This document shows, in pieces, positions 34,221 through 42,562 of a stretch of 58,935 nt of DNA; position 1 is the stretch's first letter; every line of letters starts with the position of its first letter. The notes under the pieces were generated by a model that ran no database searches, had not been told where the DNA came from, and saw only the letters and a program-made list of their open reading frames with translations. Made by a program: the position numbers and the translations under genes. This DNA is from Sphaerochaeta sp. UBA5849 (lineage in GTDB: Bacteria; Spirochaetota; Spirochaetia; Sphaerochaetales; Sphaerochaetaceae). The stretch spans positions 1-58,935 of the forward strand of contig DJGJ01000037.1 in NCBI GenBank assembly GCA_002432715.1, in the 5' to 3' direction.

Positions 34221-35087
34221 ATGGAAAAAGCGGTGAAAAATCAACAAAATTGCGACGACACTTCTCATACCTATGAACCAAGGCCTCTCGCGTTTGCTCT
34301 ATCGATGGTACTTTCCGTACTTGCCTGGCTGCTGCTGGGACCTTCGCTTGCCCGCTTGACCGAACCGCTGCGCATCCCCTACCTCACGGCCAATGCCCCG
34401 TTTATTGCAATGGCGGGAGGCTTTCTTGCAGCACGACAGCTCCTGCTCAAACAGCCGCTGATGCGTCTTGTCACCGACCACCACGCTTTCCAGACATCAC
34501 TGTTTACCAAGTCATTTCTCATCTATTTTGCCTCTGCCACCCTCTTTCTCATCGTCGACCTGCAGAGCAATCCCCAGTTCTACCAACCGATGGCCGGCTC
34601 GTCGATATCGAACTACCTCTTGCTGCTGCCCTTGGTTCTCCTCTTCACGCCCCTGCAGACCAGCATCGAGGAATTGGTATTCCGCATGCTCCCGGTGAGA
34701 ACCATCAACGCTAACCGTTTGGACACCAAGTCGATCATGCAGATCGTCACCAGCCTGATTTCTGCACTGGTGTTTGCACTCCCCCACCTCGGGAACCGTG
34801 AGGTGGCAATCGCCTCAAACCGCCTGGTGGTCATCCTCTACTATGCACTCTTCGGCTTTGTGGTCACCTATTTGTGCATGAAACACAAAGGGTTTGAAAC
34901 CGCACTGGCGATCCATGCGGCGAACAACCTCTTCATCGCCTTGGTCTGCAACCACCCATCCTCCTCCCTGCCCAGCCTTCCGCTGCTGCAGACGAGCAGG
35001 CCGATCGGTACGGTATACGACCTCGGACAGCTGTGCATCAGCCTTGCCTTGGTAGCTTTACTGACACGAAATCACAAAGAAAGCTGA
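34221..35087 (+). CDS. CPBP-family intramembrane metalloprotease
   Basis: This multi-helix membrane protein belongs to the CPBP/Abi (CAAX protease and bacteriocin-processing) family. Predicted catalytic elements are EELVFRMLPVR near residue 150 (EExxxR), FALPHLGN near residue 190 (second motif His) and ALAIHAANNLF near residue 225 (HxxxN-like). About eight hydrophobic helices are visible. An ATG at 34221 is immediately preceded by an in-frame GTG at 34218; neither has a strong ribosome site. It is divergent from the AddB-like gene with only 43 bases between them. Confidence 0.8.
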   Translation: MEKAVKNQQNCDDTSHTYEPRPLAFALSMVLSVLAWLLLGPSLARLTEPLRIPYLTANAPFIAMAGGFLAARQLLLKQPLMRLVTDHHAFQTSLFTKSFLIYFASATLFLIVDLQSNPQFYQPMAGSSISNYLLLLPLVLLFTPLQTSIEELVFRMLPVRTINANRLDTKSIMQIVTSLISALVFALPHLGNREVAIASNRLVVILYYALFGFVVTYLCMKHKGFETALAIHAANNLFIALVCNHPSSSLPSLPLLQTSRPIGTVYDLGQLCISLALVALLTRNHKES

Positions 35088-35146
35088 CAAACAAGGTCTC
35101 CTGTGGTACGGCACAATCCATGGATATCATACCAAAGGAGTCGGTT

Positions 35147-35556
35147 ATGCGCAGCAAATCCACCATAGGTTTCTTCATCGTCCTCATACTGGGCGACTCC
35201 CTTTTCGCAGGCAATCCTGGAAGACCTCGAGCTGACAGGCAAGTTGTATGCCCACACCGACACCTCCGATTTCTCTGCAGAACAGGATTGGACGTACGGC
35301 AAGGGAACAAGAAAGAGCCTTGGATCTCTCTCCTTCGAAACCTGGCCGGTGGATACCTTCGGGGTGGTTGATGCCTCAACAAATCCTATACCCTGCTTCC
35401 CACCTCCCCGGCCGGGTATTCACTGAACAAGCACCTCAGGGGCATGCTGCACAGAGCCCTTTCGACGATTCTGGAAGCCTTATGGCTGCCGGCATCCCTT
35501 CTTGCAACAAAGGCCACCGCAGTGCGATGGCCTCTGAATACAATGCAATACTACTC
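35147..35556 (+). pseudogene. Decayed secreted-protein gene (frameshifted)
   Basis: AAAGGAG lies five bases before an ATG at 35147 that opens a convincing signal peptide (MRSKSTIGFFIVLILGDSLFA). In that frame the sequence then turns into Arg/Pro-rich nonsense and stops at 35371. From about 35207 the next frame reads AILEDLELTGKLYAHTDTSDF... to about 35360. After that the first frame again looks protein-like (NKSYTLLPTSPAGYSLNKHLRG, from about 35375). Two frameshifts would explain this. The 3' part runs into the enolase terminator. I do not recognise the protein family. Confidence 0.45.
35505..35533 (-). terminator. Terminator of enolase
   Basis: On the minus strand, 24 bases after the enolase stop, AGGCCATC pairs with GGTGGCCT (one G-T pair, loop of 7) and is followed by TTGTTG. 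It is a moderate intrinsic terminator; the T-run is short and interrupted. Confidence 0.55.
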
Positions 35557-36852
35557 TTACAGAACGCGGAAAGCGTCACGACCAGCATACTTGGCGGTAT
35601 CACCGAGGTAGTCCTCGATGCGCAGCAGCTGATTGTACTTTGCAAGACGGTCGGAACGGCTCATGGATCCAGTCTTGATCTCACCGGTCTCAAGAGCGAC
35701 CACGAGGTCGGCAATGAAGTTGTCCTCGGTCTCACCGGAGCGGTGGGATACAACAGAAGTATACCCGTTGCGCTTTGCAAGGTCGATGGCTTCGAAAGTC
35801 TCGGTGAGGGTTCCGATCTGGTTCACCTTGATCAGGATGGAGTTGGCTACACCCTTTTCCAGACCCATCTTCAGTCTCTCGACGTTGGTTACGAACAAGT
35901 CGTCACCGACGAGCTGGACGCGGTCGCCGATGCGATCGGTGAGCATCTTCCAGCCTTCCCAGTCGTCCTCGGCCATGCCGTCCTCGAGAGAGATGATCGG
36001 GTAGCGGTTGCACCAATCTTCCCACAGGTCAACCATCTGGGCACTGGTCAGCTTCTCACCGGTAGTCCACTTGAGGGTGTAGGTCTTGGTCTTCTCGTCA
36101 TAGAGCTCGGAAGCGGCGGGGTCCAGGGCGATCATGAAGTCACCATCGCGGCCGGTGGTGTACCCTGCCTTCTTGATGGCTTCCATGATGACCTCGAGAG
36201 CCTCTTCGTTGGACTGCAGGTCGGGAGCGAAACCACCCTCGTCACCTACAGAGGTGTTGTATTTCTTCGCCTTCAAGACAGCCTTGAGATTGTGGAACAC
36301 CTCGGCGGTCCATCTCAGGCCTTCGCGAAGGGAGGGAGCTCCGATCGGCATGACCATGAACTCCTGGAAGTCAACCTTGTTGTCGCTGTGTGCGCCGCCG
36401 TTGAGGATGTTGGCCATCGGAACGGGAAGGACGCAGGCGTGGTAGGCTCCAAGGTACTTGTACAACGGCAGGCCGAGGTAGTCGGCGGCTGCACGTGCAA
36501 CAGCCATGGAAACACCCAGGATTGCGTTGGCGCCAAGCTTTGCCTTGTTGGGGGTACCGTCAAGAGCAATCATGGCACGGTCGATGGCGACCTGATCCAG
36601 AGCATCCATGCCTTCGAGTTCGGGGGCGATGATGTTGTTGACATTGTCGACAGCCTTCAGAACGCCCTTACCCAAATAGCGGCTCTTGTCCCCATCACGG
36701 AGCTCAACTGCTTCGTGAACACCGGTGGATGCTCCGGAGGGAACCGCTGCACGGCCCATGGAACCATCCTCAAGAATGACATCTACTTCTACGGTGGGGT
36801 TACCACGTGAGTCAAGGATCTCCCTGGCTTCGATAAATTCAATAATGCTCAT
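35557..36852 (-). CDS. eno: Enolase
   Basis: This glycolytic enzyme converts 2-phosphoglycerate to phosphoenolpyruvate. It is 431 residues, with the family blocks IEAREILDSRGNPTVEVDV, GASTGVHEAVELRDGD (substrate loop), NILNGGAHSDNKVDFQEFMVMP, GDEGGFAPDL (catalytic Glu), SLEDGMAEDDW (metal), LVGDDLFVTN (metal), ILIKVNQIGTLTE (catalytic Lys) and SHRSGETEDNFIADL. The ATG at 36852 has AGGAG upstream; the frame stays open to 37095 but no start there is better. It is a monocistronic housekeeping gene with its own promoter and terminator. Confidence 0.97.
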   Translation of the reverse strand: MSIIEFIEAREILDSRGNPTVEVDVILEDGSMGRAAVPSGASTGVHEAVELRDGDKSRYLGKGVLKAVDNVNNIIAPELEGMDALDQVAIDRAMIALDGTPNKAKLGANAILGVSMAVARAAADYLGLPLYKYLGAYHACVLPVPMANILNGGAHSDNKVDFQEFMVMPIGAPSLREGLRWTAEVFHNLKAVLKAKKYNTSVGDEGGFAPDLQSNEEALEVIMEAIKKAGYTTGRDGDFMIALDPAASELYDEKTKTYTLKWTTGEKLTSAQMVDLWEDWCNRYPIISLEDGMAEDDWEGWKMLTDRIGDRVQLVGDDLFVTNVERLKMGLEKGVANSILIKVNQIGTLTETFEAIDLAKRNGYTSVVSHRSGETEDNFIADLVVALETGEIKTGSMSRSDRLAKYNQLLRIEDYLGDTAKYAGRDAFRVL

Positions 36853-36890
36853 GAATACACTCCTAGTTTCGTAATTGAAATCACACAAAA

Positions 36891-36920
36891 TATATTCGTA
36901 TCTTTTAGCGCTAATGTCAA
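36891..36920 (-). promoter_or_regulatory. Enolase promoter with a perfect palindrome
   Basis: On the minus strand a perfect -35 TTGACA (36915-36920) is followed directly by the 10-bp palindrome TTAGCGCTAA (36905-36914) and an AT-rich -10 region (GAATAT at 17 bp, or TATATT slightly further). The palindrome inside the spacer could be an operator. Confidence 0.5.
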
Positions 36921-37243
36921 GGTAAGCGACTTTCCTGGATTGCCGGTTCCAGCAAAGCTTTTCACAGGCGGTCCGATATATTTCGCATGTCTTGGACAAC
37001 AAAATTGCTGTACGGCCCTTGATCGACTCCATTGAAAAAGCAATTGAAAGCCGCTCTTCAAACCCTGAAGGGAATGAACCGGTCCATACCTGCAAAGTCA
37101 GGCAGCATCGCTATTACAGAATATTTAGCAAGCAATTCGCACTCTTTTATAGTGTACTCGACGGCGTCATGGAACTCTGCAGATTCTTCTGGTCAAGAAG
37201 TGACTATTCGAAGCTCCTCTAGCCAGATGGGAAAACTGACGGT
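36921..37243. other. Gap between the enolase promoter and the UPF0158-GNAT gene
   Basis: No convincing gene is visible. One plus-strand frame (37032-37247) is open for 71 codons and would end in ATGA overlap with the next gene, but it starts at a TTG without a ribosome site and its Ser-rich product resembles nothing I know. Other open frames overlap it and look equally random. No clear promoter for the next gene stands out. Confidence 0.4.
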
Positions 37244-38224
37244 ATGATACAAGCCATGGAATCTGCAGTCTACCACATGCCCGATCTCACCGAAGACCTG
37301 CTTGGCTCGATCATTTTCGCCATGGAAGACCAGGTCAGCGACTATTACCTCGACCTCAAGGACGGAAACCTGATCAGCGAGGAAGAGATGCGTTATCTCG
37401 ACGAGGATGAGGAACATGAAGAGCCGCTGGATGAGAACCGCTTCATCCCCATTCCCGATTGGGAGCCCTCGGACGGATTCCACCTGATGGAGATGTTCGC
37501 CAACCGGGTGCGCAATCCTCTGTACCGTGAACGTCTGCTCTCCTGCTTGAACAGCGGCAAAGGAGTCTTCCGAAAATTCAAGGATGCCCTGTCCGAACTC
37601 CCGGTTCTGGAGAGGAAGTGGTTCTCTTTCAAGGACGAACAACTCAAGCGGGTGGTCATCACCTGGTACCGGGAGCAGGAAGGTGCACTCGGACTGCTCA
37701 ATCTCAAGGAAGAGGTTGAGGACCTGACCGAGGAAATTCTGCTTGAGGACTTCACCTTCGAGACGCATGAAGGGTATCCCACCAGCGAGATGGACAGCTT
37801 CGTACAGCTCATCCTCGAGGAGATGGAAAACGGCAGGGAGCAGGATGCAATCGCGAGCCTGCTGCTTGGCCGCAGGTTCGAGAATGAGATGCCCGAGCAT
37901 TATCAGCTAGCCCGCAGCCAGGACGGAAGCCTTGCCGCCCTGCTTGCCTACATCCCCCTCACCGATGCGTTGGTCGAAGTACCCTTCTTCGCCGTAAAGC
38001 AGGAGTGCCGCGGCTTGGGACTCTTCAGGCTGCTGTTCGACTCGTTCAGCCGGCAGATGGCACGCTTTCATTACCGGACCATCATCGTCAATCTTGCAGG
38101 CTCATCGGTCTCCCTCGAACGGCTCTTTGCACCCTTCTTTGCCCAGACTGCTTCCAAGCAGATGATTCTTTCGACCAACAATTGGAACAACAACCACCCC
38201 AGCAGCGAAGAAGCCTTTCTCTGA
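37244..38224 (+). CDS. UPF0158 domain fused to a GNAT-like acetyltransferase domain
   Basis: The N-terminal ~150 residues look like UPF0158: VSDYYLDLKDGNLIS near residue 31 and the conserved block NPLYRERLLSCLNSGKGVFRKFKDAL near residue 90, then WFSFKDEQLKRVVITWY. The C-terminal part (about 175-320) reads as a GNAT domain, with an acetyl-CoA-loop-like QECRGLGLFRLLFDSF near residue 250. Either half alone is common; together they suggest an acceptor or adaptor domain joined to an acetyltransferase, function unknown. An alternative ATG lies at 37256. No strong ribosome site precedes either. Confidence 0.6.
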   Translation: MIQAMESAVYHMPDLTEDLLGSIIFAMEDQVSDYYLDLKDGNLISEEEMRYLDEDEEHEEPLDENRFIPIPDWEPSDGFHLMEMFANRVRNPLYRERLLSCLNSGKGVFRKFKDALSELPVLERKWFSFKDEQLKRVVITWYREQEGALGLLNLKEEVEDLTEEILLEDFTFETHEGYPTSEMDSFVQLILEEMENGREQDAIASLLLGRRFENEMPEHYQLARSQDGSLAALLAYIPLTDALVEVPFFAVKQECRGLGLFRLLFDSFSRQMARFHYRTIIVNLAGSSVSLERLFAPFFAQTASKQMILSTNNWNNNHPSSEEAFL

Positions 38225-38283
38225 GGGATTACAAATGATGGGCCTCTTAGGATACACTGAAGCATCCTGGAGGAACTACAACT

Positions 38284-39030
38284 ATGCGCATCACCATCTG
38301 TGAAGACAAACACGACATGGGCTATCAAGCTGCAAAGCTCGGCATTTCCCTTATCAAGGAAGCCATCGAGAAAAAAGGCCGTGCGGTTATCGTGGTCGCC
38401 ACAGGACTCAGCCAATTCTCCCTGTATGCACACCTGGGCGAGGCGGATGTCGATTGGAGCAAGGTTGAAGCATTCGGGATGAATGAGTATGTGAATCTGC
38501 CCGACACCCATCCATCAAGCTTTCGCTACTACCTGAAGACTCGATTTGTAAAAAAGGTGCAGAACCTTGGAGCGTTCCATGCAGTAAACGGCGATGCAGA
38601 GGACTTGGATGCAGAAATTGCACGCCTCAACACCCTGATCAGGGAGCAGGATGTCGATGTTGCCTTTTTGGGCATCGGTGAGAACGGACACATAGGCTTC
38701 AACGACCCACCTGCCAACTTTGAAACCAACGATCCCTACATCGTCGTCGATCTGGAGGAGCGATGCCGCCGCCAGCAAGTCAGCGAGGGTTGGTTTCCCA
38801 AACTCGACGACGTCCCACTGCAAGCCGTTACGATGTCGGTTCGCCAGATTCTCAAGGCCAAGAACCTCATCTGCTCGGTGCCCGACCAGCGCAAGGCCCG
38901 GGCGGTGGCGATGTGTCTGTATGATCAAATCTCCGTCTATGCCCCCTGTACGGTGCTTCGAACCAAAAAAGAGTGCACCCTGCTCCTGGATAAAACCTCC
39001 TCCATGCTGGTGATGGGAGACCGGCGATAG
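38284..39030 (+). CDS. NagB-like glucosamine-6-phosphate deaminase homologue with altered active site
   Basis: This 248-residue member of the NagB/6-phosphogluconolactonase superfamily would normally convert glucosamine 6-phosphate to fructose 6-phosphate and ammonia. It has GIGENGHIGFNDP at residues 130-142 with the catalytic His136. The aspartate that acts as base in E. coli NagB (Asp72, in MDEY) is Asn67 here (MNEY), and Glu148 is replaced by Asp141. The N-terminal phosphate loop (VATGLSQFSLY) is also variant. Activity as a deaminase is therefore doubtful. GGAGG precedes the ATG. It may serve the adjacent hexuronate genes or be independent of them. Confidence 0.7.
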   Translation: MRITICEDKHDMGYQAAKLGISLIKEAIEKKGRAVIVVATGLSQFSLYAHLGEADVDWSKVEAFGMNEYVNLPDTHPSSFRYYLKTRFVKKVQNLGAFHAVNGDAEDLDAEIARLNTLIREQDVDVAFLGIGENGHIGFNDPPANFETNDPYIVVDLEERCRRQQVSEGWFPKLDDVPLQAVTMSVRQILKAKNLICSVPDQRKARAVAMCLYDQISVYAPCTVLRTKKECTLLLDKTSSMLVMGDRR

Positions 39031-39074
39031 GACATCCCTGCAAATCGCAGGGGAAAATGCCTGTCCTCTTGCAA

Positions 39075-39106
39075 CTAATATATTAGTATGCTAGAGTATT
39101 AGCATA
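39075..39106. promoter_or_regulatory. Palindromic operator upstream of uxuA
   Basis: Two adjoining symmetric elements are visible: a perfect 12-bp palindrome CTAATATATTAG (39075-39086) and a perfect inverted repeat TATGCTA-6 nt-TAGCATA (39087-39106). The latter contains a degenerate second copy of the first (CTAGAGTATTAG). Such symmetric AT-rich sites fit GntR/UxuR-family repressors, and a GntR gene is second in the operon. Confidence 0.6.
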
Positions 39107-39129
39107 ACCCTGATTTGGAGGCACTCACC

Positions 39130-40206
39130 ATGATCCACATGTCACTTCGTTGGTTCGGCTCAAAGCACGATACCGTTTCTTTGGAAAAAATCAGACAGAT
39201 TCCCGGCGTAGAGGGAGTAATCACCACCCTGTACGATATTCCTGCCGGCCAGCTCTGGCCGCTTCAGCGCATCCAGGCGCTCAAAGCCGAAGTCGAGGCC
39301 TCAGGCCTGAAGGTGCTTGGCATCGAAAGTGTCAATATCCACGACTCCATCAAGATCGGCAGTCCCGACCGCGAACAGTACATCGCAAACTACATCGAGA
39401 CGCTGGAAAATTTGGGCAAAGAGGGCATCACCACTGTTTGCTACAACTTCATGCCGGTCTTCGACTGGACCCGCACCGACCTGTTCAAGAAGCGCGCAGA
39501 CGGCTCGACCGTCCTTGCCTACGACCAGAAAGTAGTCGATGCAATCGATCCCGAGGTCTTCTTCAACCAGACCAACTCAAGCGCGCAGGGCTTCAAGATG
39601 CCCGGTTGGGAACCCGAGCGCCTTGCAAAGGTGAAGGATCTGTTCGAGGCATACAAGGATGTCACCGAGGAGAAGCTGTTCGACAACCTGGTCTACTTCC
39701 TCAAGGCCATCCAGCCGACCTGTGAAAAGTGGGGCATCAAGATGGCAATCCACCCCGACGATCCGGCATGGCCTGTATTCGGACTGCCGCGCATCATCAC
39801 CAGCAAGGAGAAGATCCTGAAGGTCATGAAGGCTGTGGATGCCCCGTTCAACGGACTCACCTTCTGTGCAGGCTCCTTCGGCACCAATCCGAAGAACGAT
39901 TTGCCGGGCATCATCCGCGCCCTTCCAGGCCGGATTCACTTCGCACACATCCGCAACCTCCACCACTTCGAGAGCGGCGTATTCGAAGAAGCGGCCCACC
40001 TGTCCAGCGACGGTTCGTTCGATCTGTATGAAATCGTAAAGGCCTTGCACGAAACCGGCTTCGAAGGACCCGCCCGCCCCGATCACGGAAGAATGATCTG
40101 GGGAGAGGTGGCAATGCCCGGATACGGCTTGTACGATCGTGCTTTGGGAGCTTCCTACATCCTCGGCTTGTATGAAGCCATCCAGAAAAACGAGCAGAGG
40201 AAGTAA
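39130..40206 (+). CDS. uxuA: Mannonate dehydratase
   Basis: This metal-dependent TIM-barrel enzyme dehydrates D-mannonate to 2-keto-3-deoxy-D-gluconate in hexuronate catabolism. It is 358 residues, with the UxuA-typical LRWFGSKHDTVSLEKIRQIPGVEGVITTLYDIPAG N-terminus, the metal/active-site stretch IKMAIHPDDPAWPVFGLPRI near residue 205, LTFCAGSFGTNPKND, IHFAHIRNLHHF and a C-terminal ARPDHGRMIWGE. GGAGG lies eight bases before the ATG at 39130; an upstream TTG at 39115 is rejected. It is first in an operon with the GntR regulator and uxuB. Confidence 0.95.
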   Translation: MIHMSLRWFGSKHDTVSLEKIRQIPGVEGVITTLYDIPAGQLWPLQRIQALKAEVEASGLKVLGIESVNIHDSIKIGSPDREQYIANYIETLENLGKEGITTVCYNFMPVFDWTRTDLFKKRADGSTVLAYDQKVVDAIDPEVFFNQTNSSAQGFKMPGWEPERLAKVKDLFEAYKDVTEEKLFDNLVYFLKAIQPTCEKWGIKMAIHPDDPAWPVFGLPRIITSKEKILKVMKAVDAPFNGLTFCAGSFGTNPKNDLPGIIRALPGRIHFAHIRNLHHFESGVFEEAAHLSSDGSFDLYEIVKALHETGFEGPARPDHGRMIWGEVAMPGYGLYDRALGASYILGLYEAIQKNEQRK

Positions 40207-40207
40207 G

Positions 40208-40921
40208 ATGACGACGATAGTTCGAGTTACCGCATCGGAAGAGATCTACCAGACCCTCCGTTCGGAAATCTTATCCCTTCGGTTCAAACCTGGCGAGGAA
40301 CTGAATCTGCAGCTGCTTTCAACGCAGCTGCAAGTCAGCCGCTCTCCCGTTCGTGATGCATTGATGCGCCTCTCCGGCGATAATCTGGTCGACATCTTCC
40401 CCCAGAAGGGAACCAGGGTCTCCCTGATCAACCTCAAGCAGGTGGAAGAGGAACGCTTTTTACGCAAGAGCTTGGAAGAAAGCGCCGTGAAAAAGTTCAT
40501 CTACCAGGGAAGGAGCGAGCATTTTAGTGCAATGGAAAAGGCAATCGAGAGCCAGATTGAGGCGATGAAGAACAATGACTTCATCACCTTCCTGGAAGAG
40601 GATGATCGATTCCATTCCACCATCTTCTCTGCCATCGGATTGCAGCGGATCTGGTCGATCATCAAAGCACAGGGCGGCAACCATCACCGCATCCGTCTCC
40701 TCTCCTTCTATGAAAAGAATGCCCTTTCCAATATTATCGAACAGCACCAGAACATGGTTGAAGCCCTCAAGTCCAAGCAGTTGGATGTGATGCTCAGCCT
40801 CGAGGACAAGCACTTGTCCAAGCTTTTGCAGGAGACTGAAAGCATGGTCGGGCGCTATCCCTCGTATTTCAAGCATGAGAACAGTTACAGCGGCCTGCAG
40901 CTACGGGTTGTCAACCACTAG
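40208..40921 (+). CDS. GntR-family regulator of the hexuronate operon
   Basis: The 237-residue protein has an N-terminal winged helix-turn-helix of FadR type (SEEIYQTLRSEILSLRFKPGEELNLQLLSTQLQVSRSPVRDALMRLSGDNLVDIFPQKGTRVS) and an all-helical FCD-like effector domain with metal/ligand-type residues (DDRFHSTIF, HHRIR, IIEQHQNMVEAL). It starts one base after the uxuA stop, with AGAGGAAG upstream, and precedes uxuB by nine bases. The natural role is repression of this operon through the palindromes upstream of uxuA, relieved by a hexuronate intermediate (inferred). Confidence 0.88.
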   Translation: MTTIVRVTASEEIYQTLRSEILSLRFKPGEELNLQLLSTQLQVSRSPVRDALMRLSGDNLVDIFPQKGTRVSLINLKQVEEERFLRKSLEESAVKKFIYQGRSEHFSAMEKAIESQIEAMKNNDFITFLEEDDRFHSTIFSAIGLQRIWSIIKAQGGNHHRIRLLSFYEKNALSNIIEQHQNMVEALKSKQLDVMLSLEDKHLSKLLQETESMVGRYPSYFKHENSYSGLQLRVVNH

Positions 40922-40930
40922 GAGTCACAG

Positions 40931-42535
40931 ATGAAACTTACCGATACAGGATTGCAAGAAAGAAGCAAATGGGAAGCAAAGGGGTATATCCTCCCCTCCT
41001 TTGACCGCGGTGCCATGCAGCACAATACGAAGGAGAATCCAATTTGGGTTCACTTCGGTGCCGGCAACATCTTCAGGGTGTTTCCGGCTGCTCTGCAGCA
41101 GCAGCTGCTCAACAGGGGTCTGAGCAAGGCGGGCATCATCGTCGGAGAAGGCTTCGATTACCAGATCATCGACAAGGTATACGCCAAGCACGACAATCTC
41201 ACGCTCATGGTGACACTCAAGAGCGACGGCTCGATCGACAAGGAAGTCATTGCATCGGTGGCCTACGCCTACAAGTGCGATCCCCGGTTTGAGCAAGAGT
41301 GGAAGTTCTTCACCGAAACCTTCACCAAGCCCAGCCTGCAGATGGTGAGCTTCACCATCACCGAGAAAGGTTACTCGCTGAAGGGCGGCAACGGGGAATA
41401 TTATCCCCAGATCGTCGAGGATTTGGCAAACGGCCCTGCAAAGCCGACCATGTTCCTCTCCAAGCTCACCGCCTTGGTCTACAAGCGGTATCAGGCGAAG
41501 GCCGGCAAGCTTGCCTTGGTGAGCATGGACAACTGCTCGCACAACGGCCAAAAGCTCTACGAAGCAGTAATCGACATCGCCCGCACCTGGGAGCAGAAAG
41601 GCCTGGTTGAAAAGGGCTTCTGTGCATATCTGGACAACGATGTAGCCTTCCCCTGGTCGATGATCGACAAAATCACCCCGCGTCCCGATGCAAAGGTCGA
41701 GGCGATGCTCAAGGCCGACGGCTTTGAGGATACCAACCTTGTTGTCACCGACAAGAACACCTATACCGCATCCTTCGTCAACGCCGAGCAATCACAGTAT
41801 TTGGTGATCGAGGACCTGTTCCCCAATGGAAGACCTCCCCTCCAGGAGGCAGGCGTCTACTTCACCGACCGTGACACCGTCAACAAGGTGGAGCGGATGA
41901 AGGTGACGACCTGTTTGAATCCATTGCACACCGCCCTTGCAATTTATGGCTGCCTCTTGGGCCACACCCTGATCAGCGAGGAGATGCAGGACGTCGAGCT
42001 CAAGAAGCTGGTGGAAGGCATCGGCTACACCGAAGGAATGCCTGTGGTTGTCGATCCCAAGATTCTCAACCCCAAGGATTTCATCAGCGAGGTTTTGGAA
42101 AAGCGTTTCCCCAACCCGTTCATGCCCGACACCCCGCAGCGCATCGCAACCGATACTTCCCAGAAGCTTGCCATCCGATTCGGGGAGACTATCAAGGCGT
42201 ATGTTGCCGATCCGAAGCTTGACGTGAAGAACCTGAAACTCATCCCGCTGGTATTCGCCGGCTGGCTGCGCTACCTGATGGCCATCGACGATGAGCTGAA
42301 CAGCTTCACTCCCAGTCCCGATCCAAGACTGCAAGAGGCACAGGCCTATGTGAAGGACATCAAGATCGGGGACAAGCCGAGTATGGACCAGCTGAAGGGG
42401 CTGCTCTCCGATGCTACGATTTTCGGTGTAGATTTGCTGGAGGTTGGACTTGCCGACCTGGTTCTTTCCTACTTCACCAGTCTCATAGAAGGCAAGGGTG
42501 CAGTACGCAGGACCTTGCAACGATACGTCCATTGA
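40931..42535 (+). CDS. uxuB: Fructuronate reductase (mannitol dehydrogenase family)
   Basis: This 534-residue polyol-specific long-chain dehydrogenase is predicted to reduce D-fructuronate to D-mannonate with NADH. Features are an N-terminal nucleotide fold (WVHFGAGNIFRVFPAAL), MDNCSHNG near residue 197, AYLDNDVAFPWSMIDKITPRP near residue 235 and the C-terminal catalytic block KVTTCLNPLHTALAIYGCLLG. It is about 40-50 residues longer than E. coli UxuB, as in many anaerobes. Its operon neighbours uxuA and GntR support UxuB over mannitol dehydrogenase. Confidence 0.88.
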   Translation: MKLTDTGLQERSKWEAKGYILPSFDRGAMQHNTKENPIWVHFGAGNIFRVFPAALQQQLLNRGLSKAGIIVGEGFDYQIIDKVYAKHDNLTLMVTLKSDGSIDKEVIASVAYAYKCDPRFEQEWKFFTETFTKPSLQMVSFTITEKGYSLKGGNGEYYPQIVEDLANGPAKPTMFLSKLTALVYKRYQAKAGKLALVSMDNCSHNGQKLYEAVIDIARTWEQKGLVEKGFCAYLDNDVAFPWSMIDKITPRPDAKVEAMLKADGFEDTNLVVTDKNTYTASFVNAEQSQYLVIEDLFPNGRPPLQEAGVYFTDRDTVNKVERMKVTTCLNPLHTALAIYGCLLGHTLISEEMQDVELKKLVEGIGYTEGMPVVVDPKILNPKDFISEVLEKRFPNPFMPDTPQRIATDTSQKLAIRFGETIKAYVADPKLDVKNLKLIPLVFAGWLRYLMAIDDELNSFTPSPDPRLQEAQAYVKDIKIGDKPSMDQLKGLLSDATIFGVDLLEVGLADLVLSYFTSLIEGKGAVRRTLQRYVH

Positions 42536-42562
42536 TGAATACTTCCCTTCAGGGGAGGATGT

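Noticed and set aside
35248..36810. 520-codon plus-strand open frame opposite enolase
   Set aside because: Enolase is unmistakable on the minus strand; the antisense frame has no recognisable domain or ribosome site.
37032..37247. Possible 71-codon gene whose stop would overlap the start of the UPF0158-GNAT gene
   Set aside because: TTG start without a ribosome site, Ser-rich low-information product, and competing open frames of equal quality.
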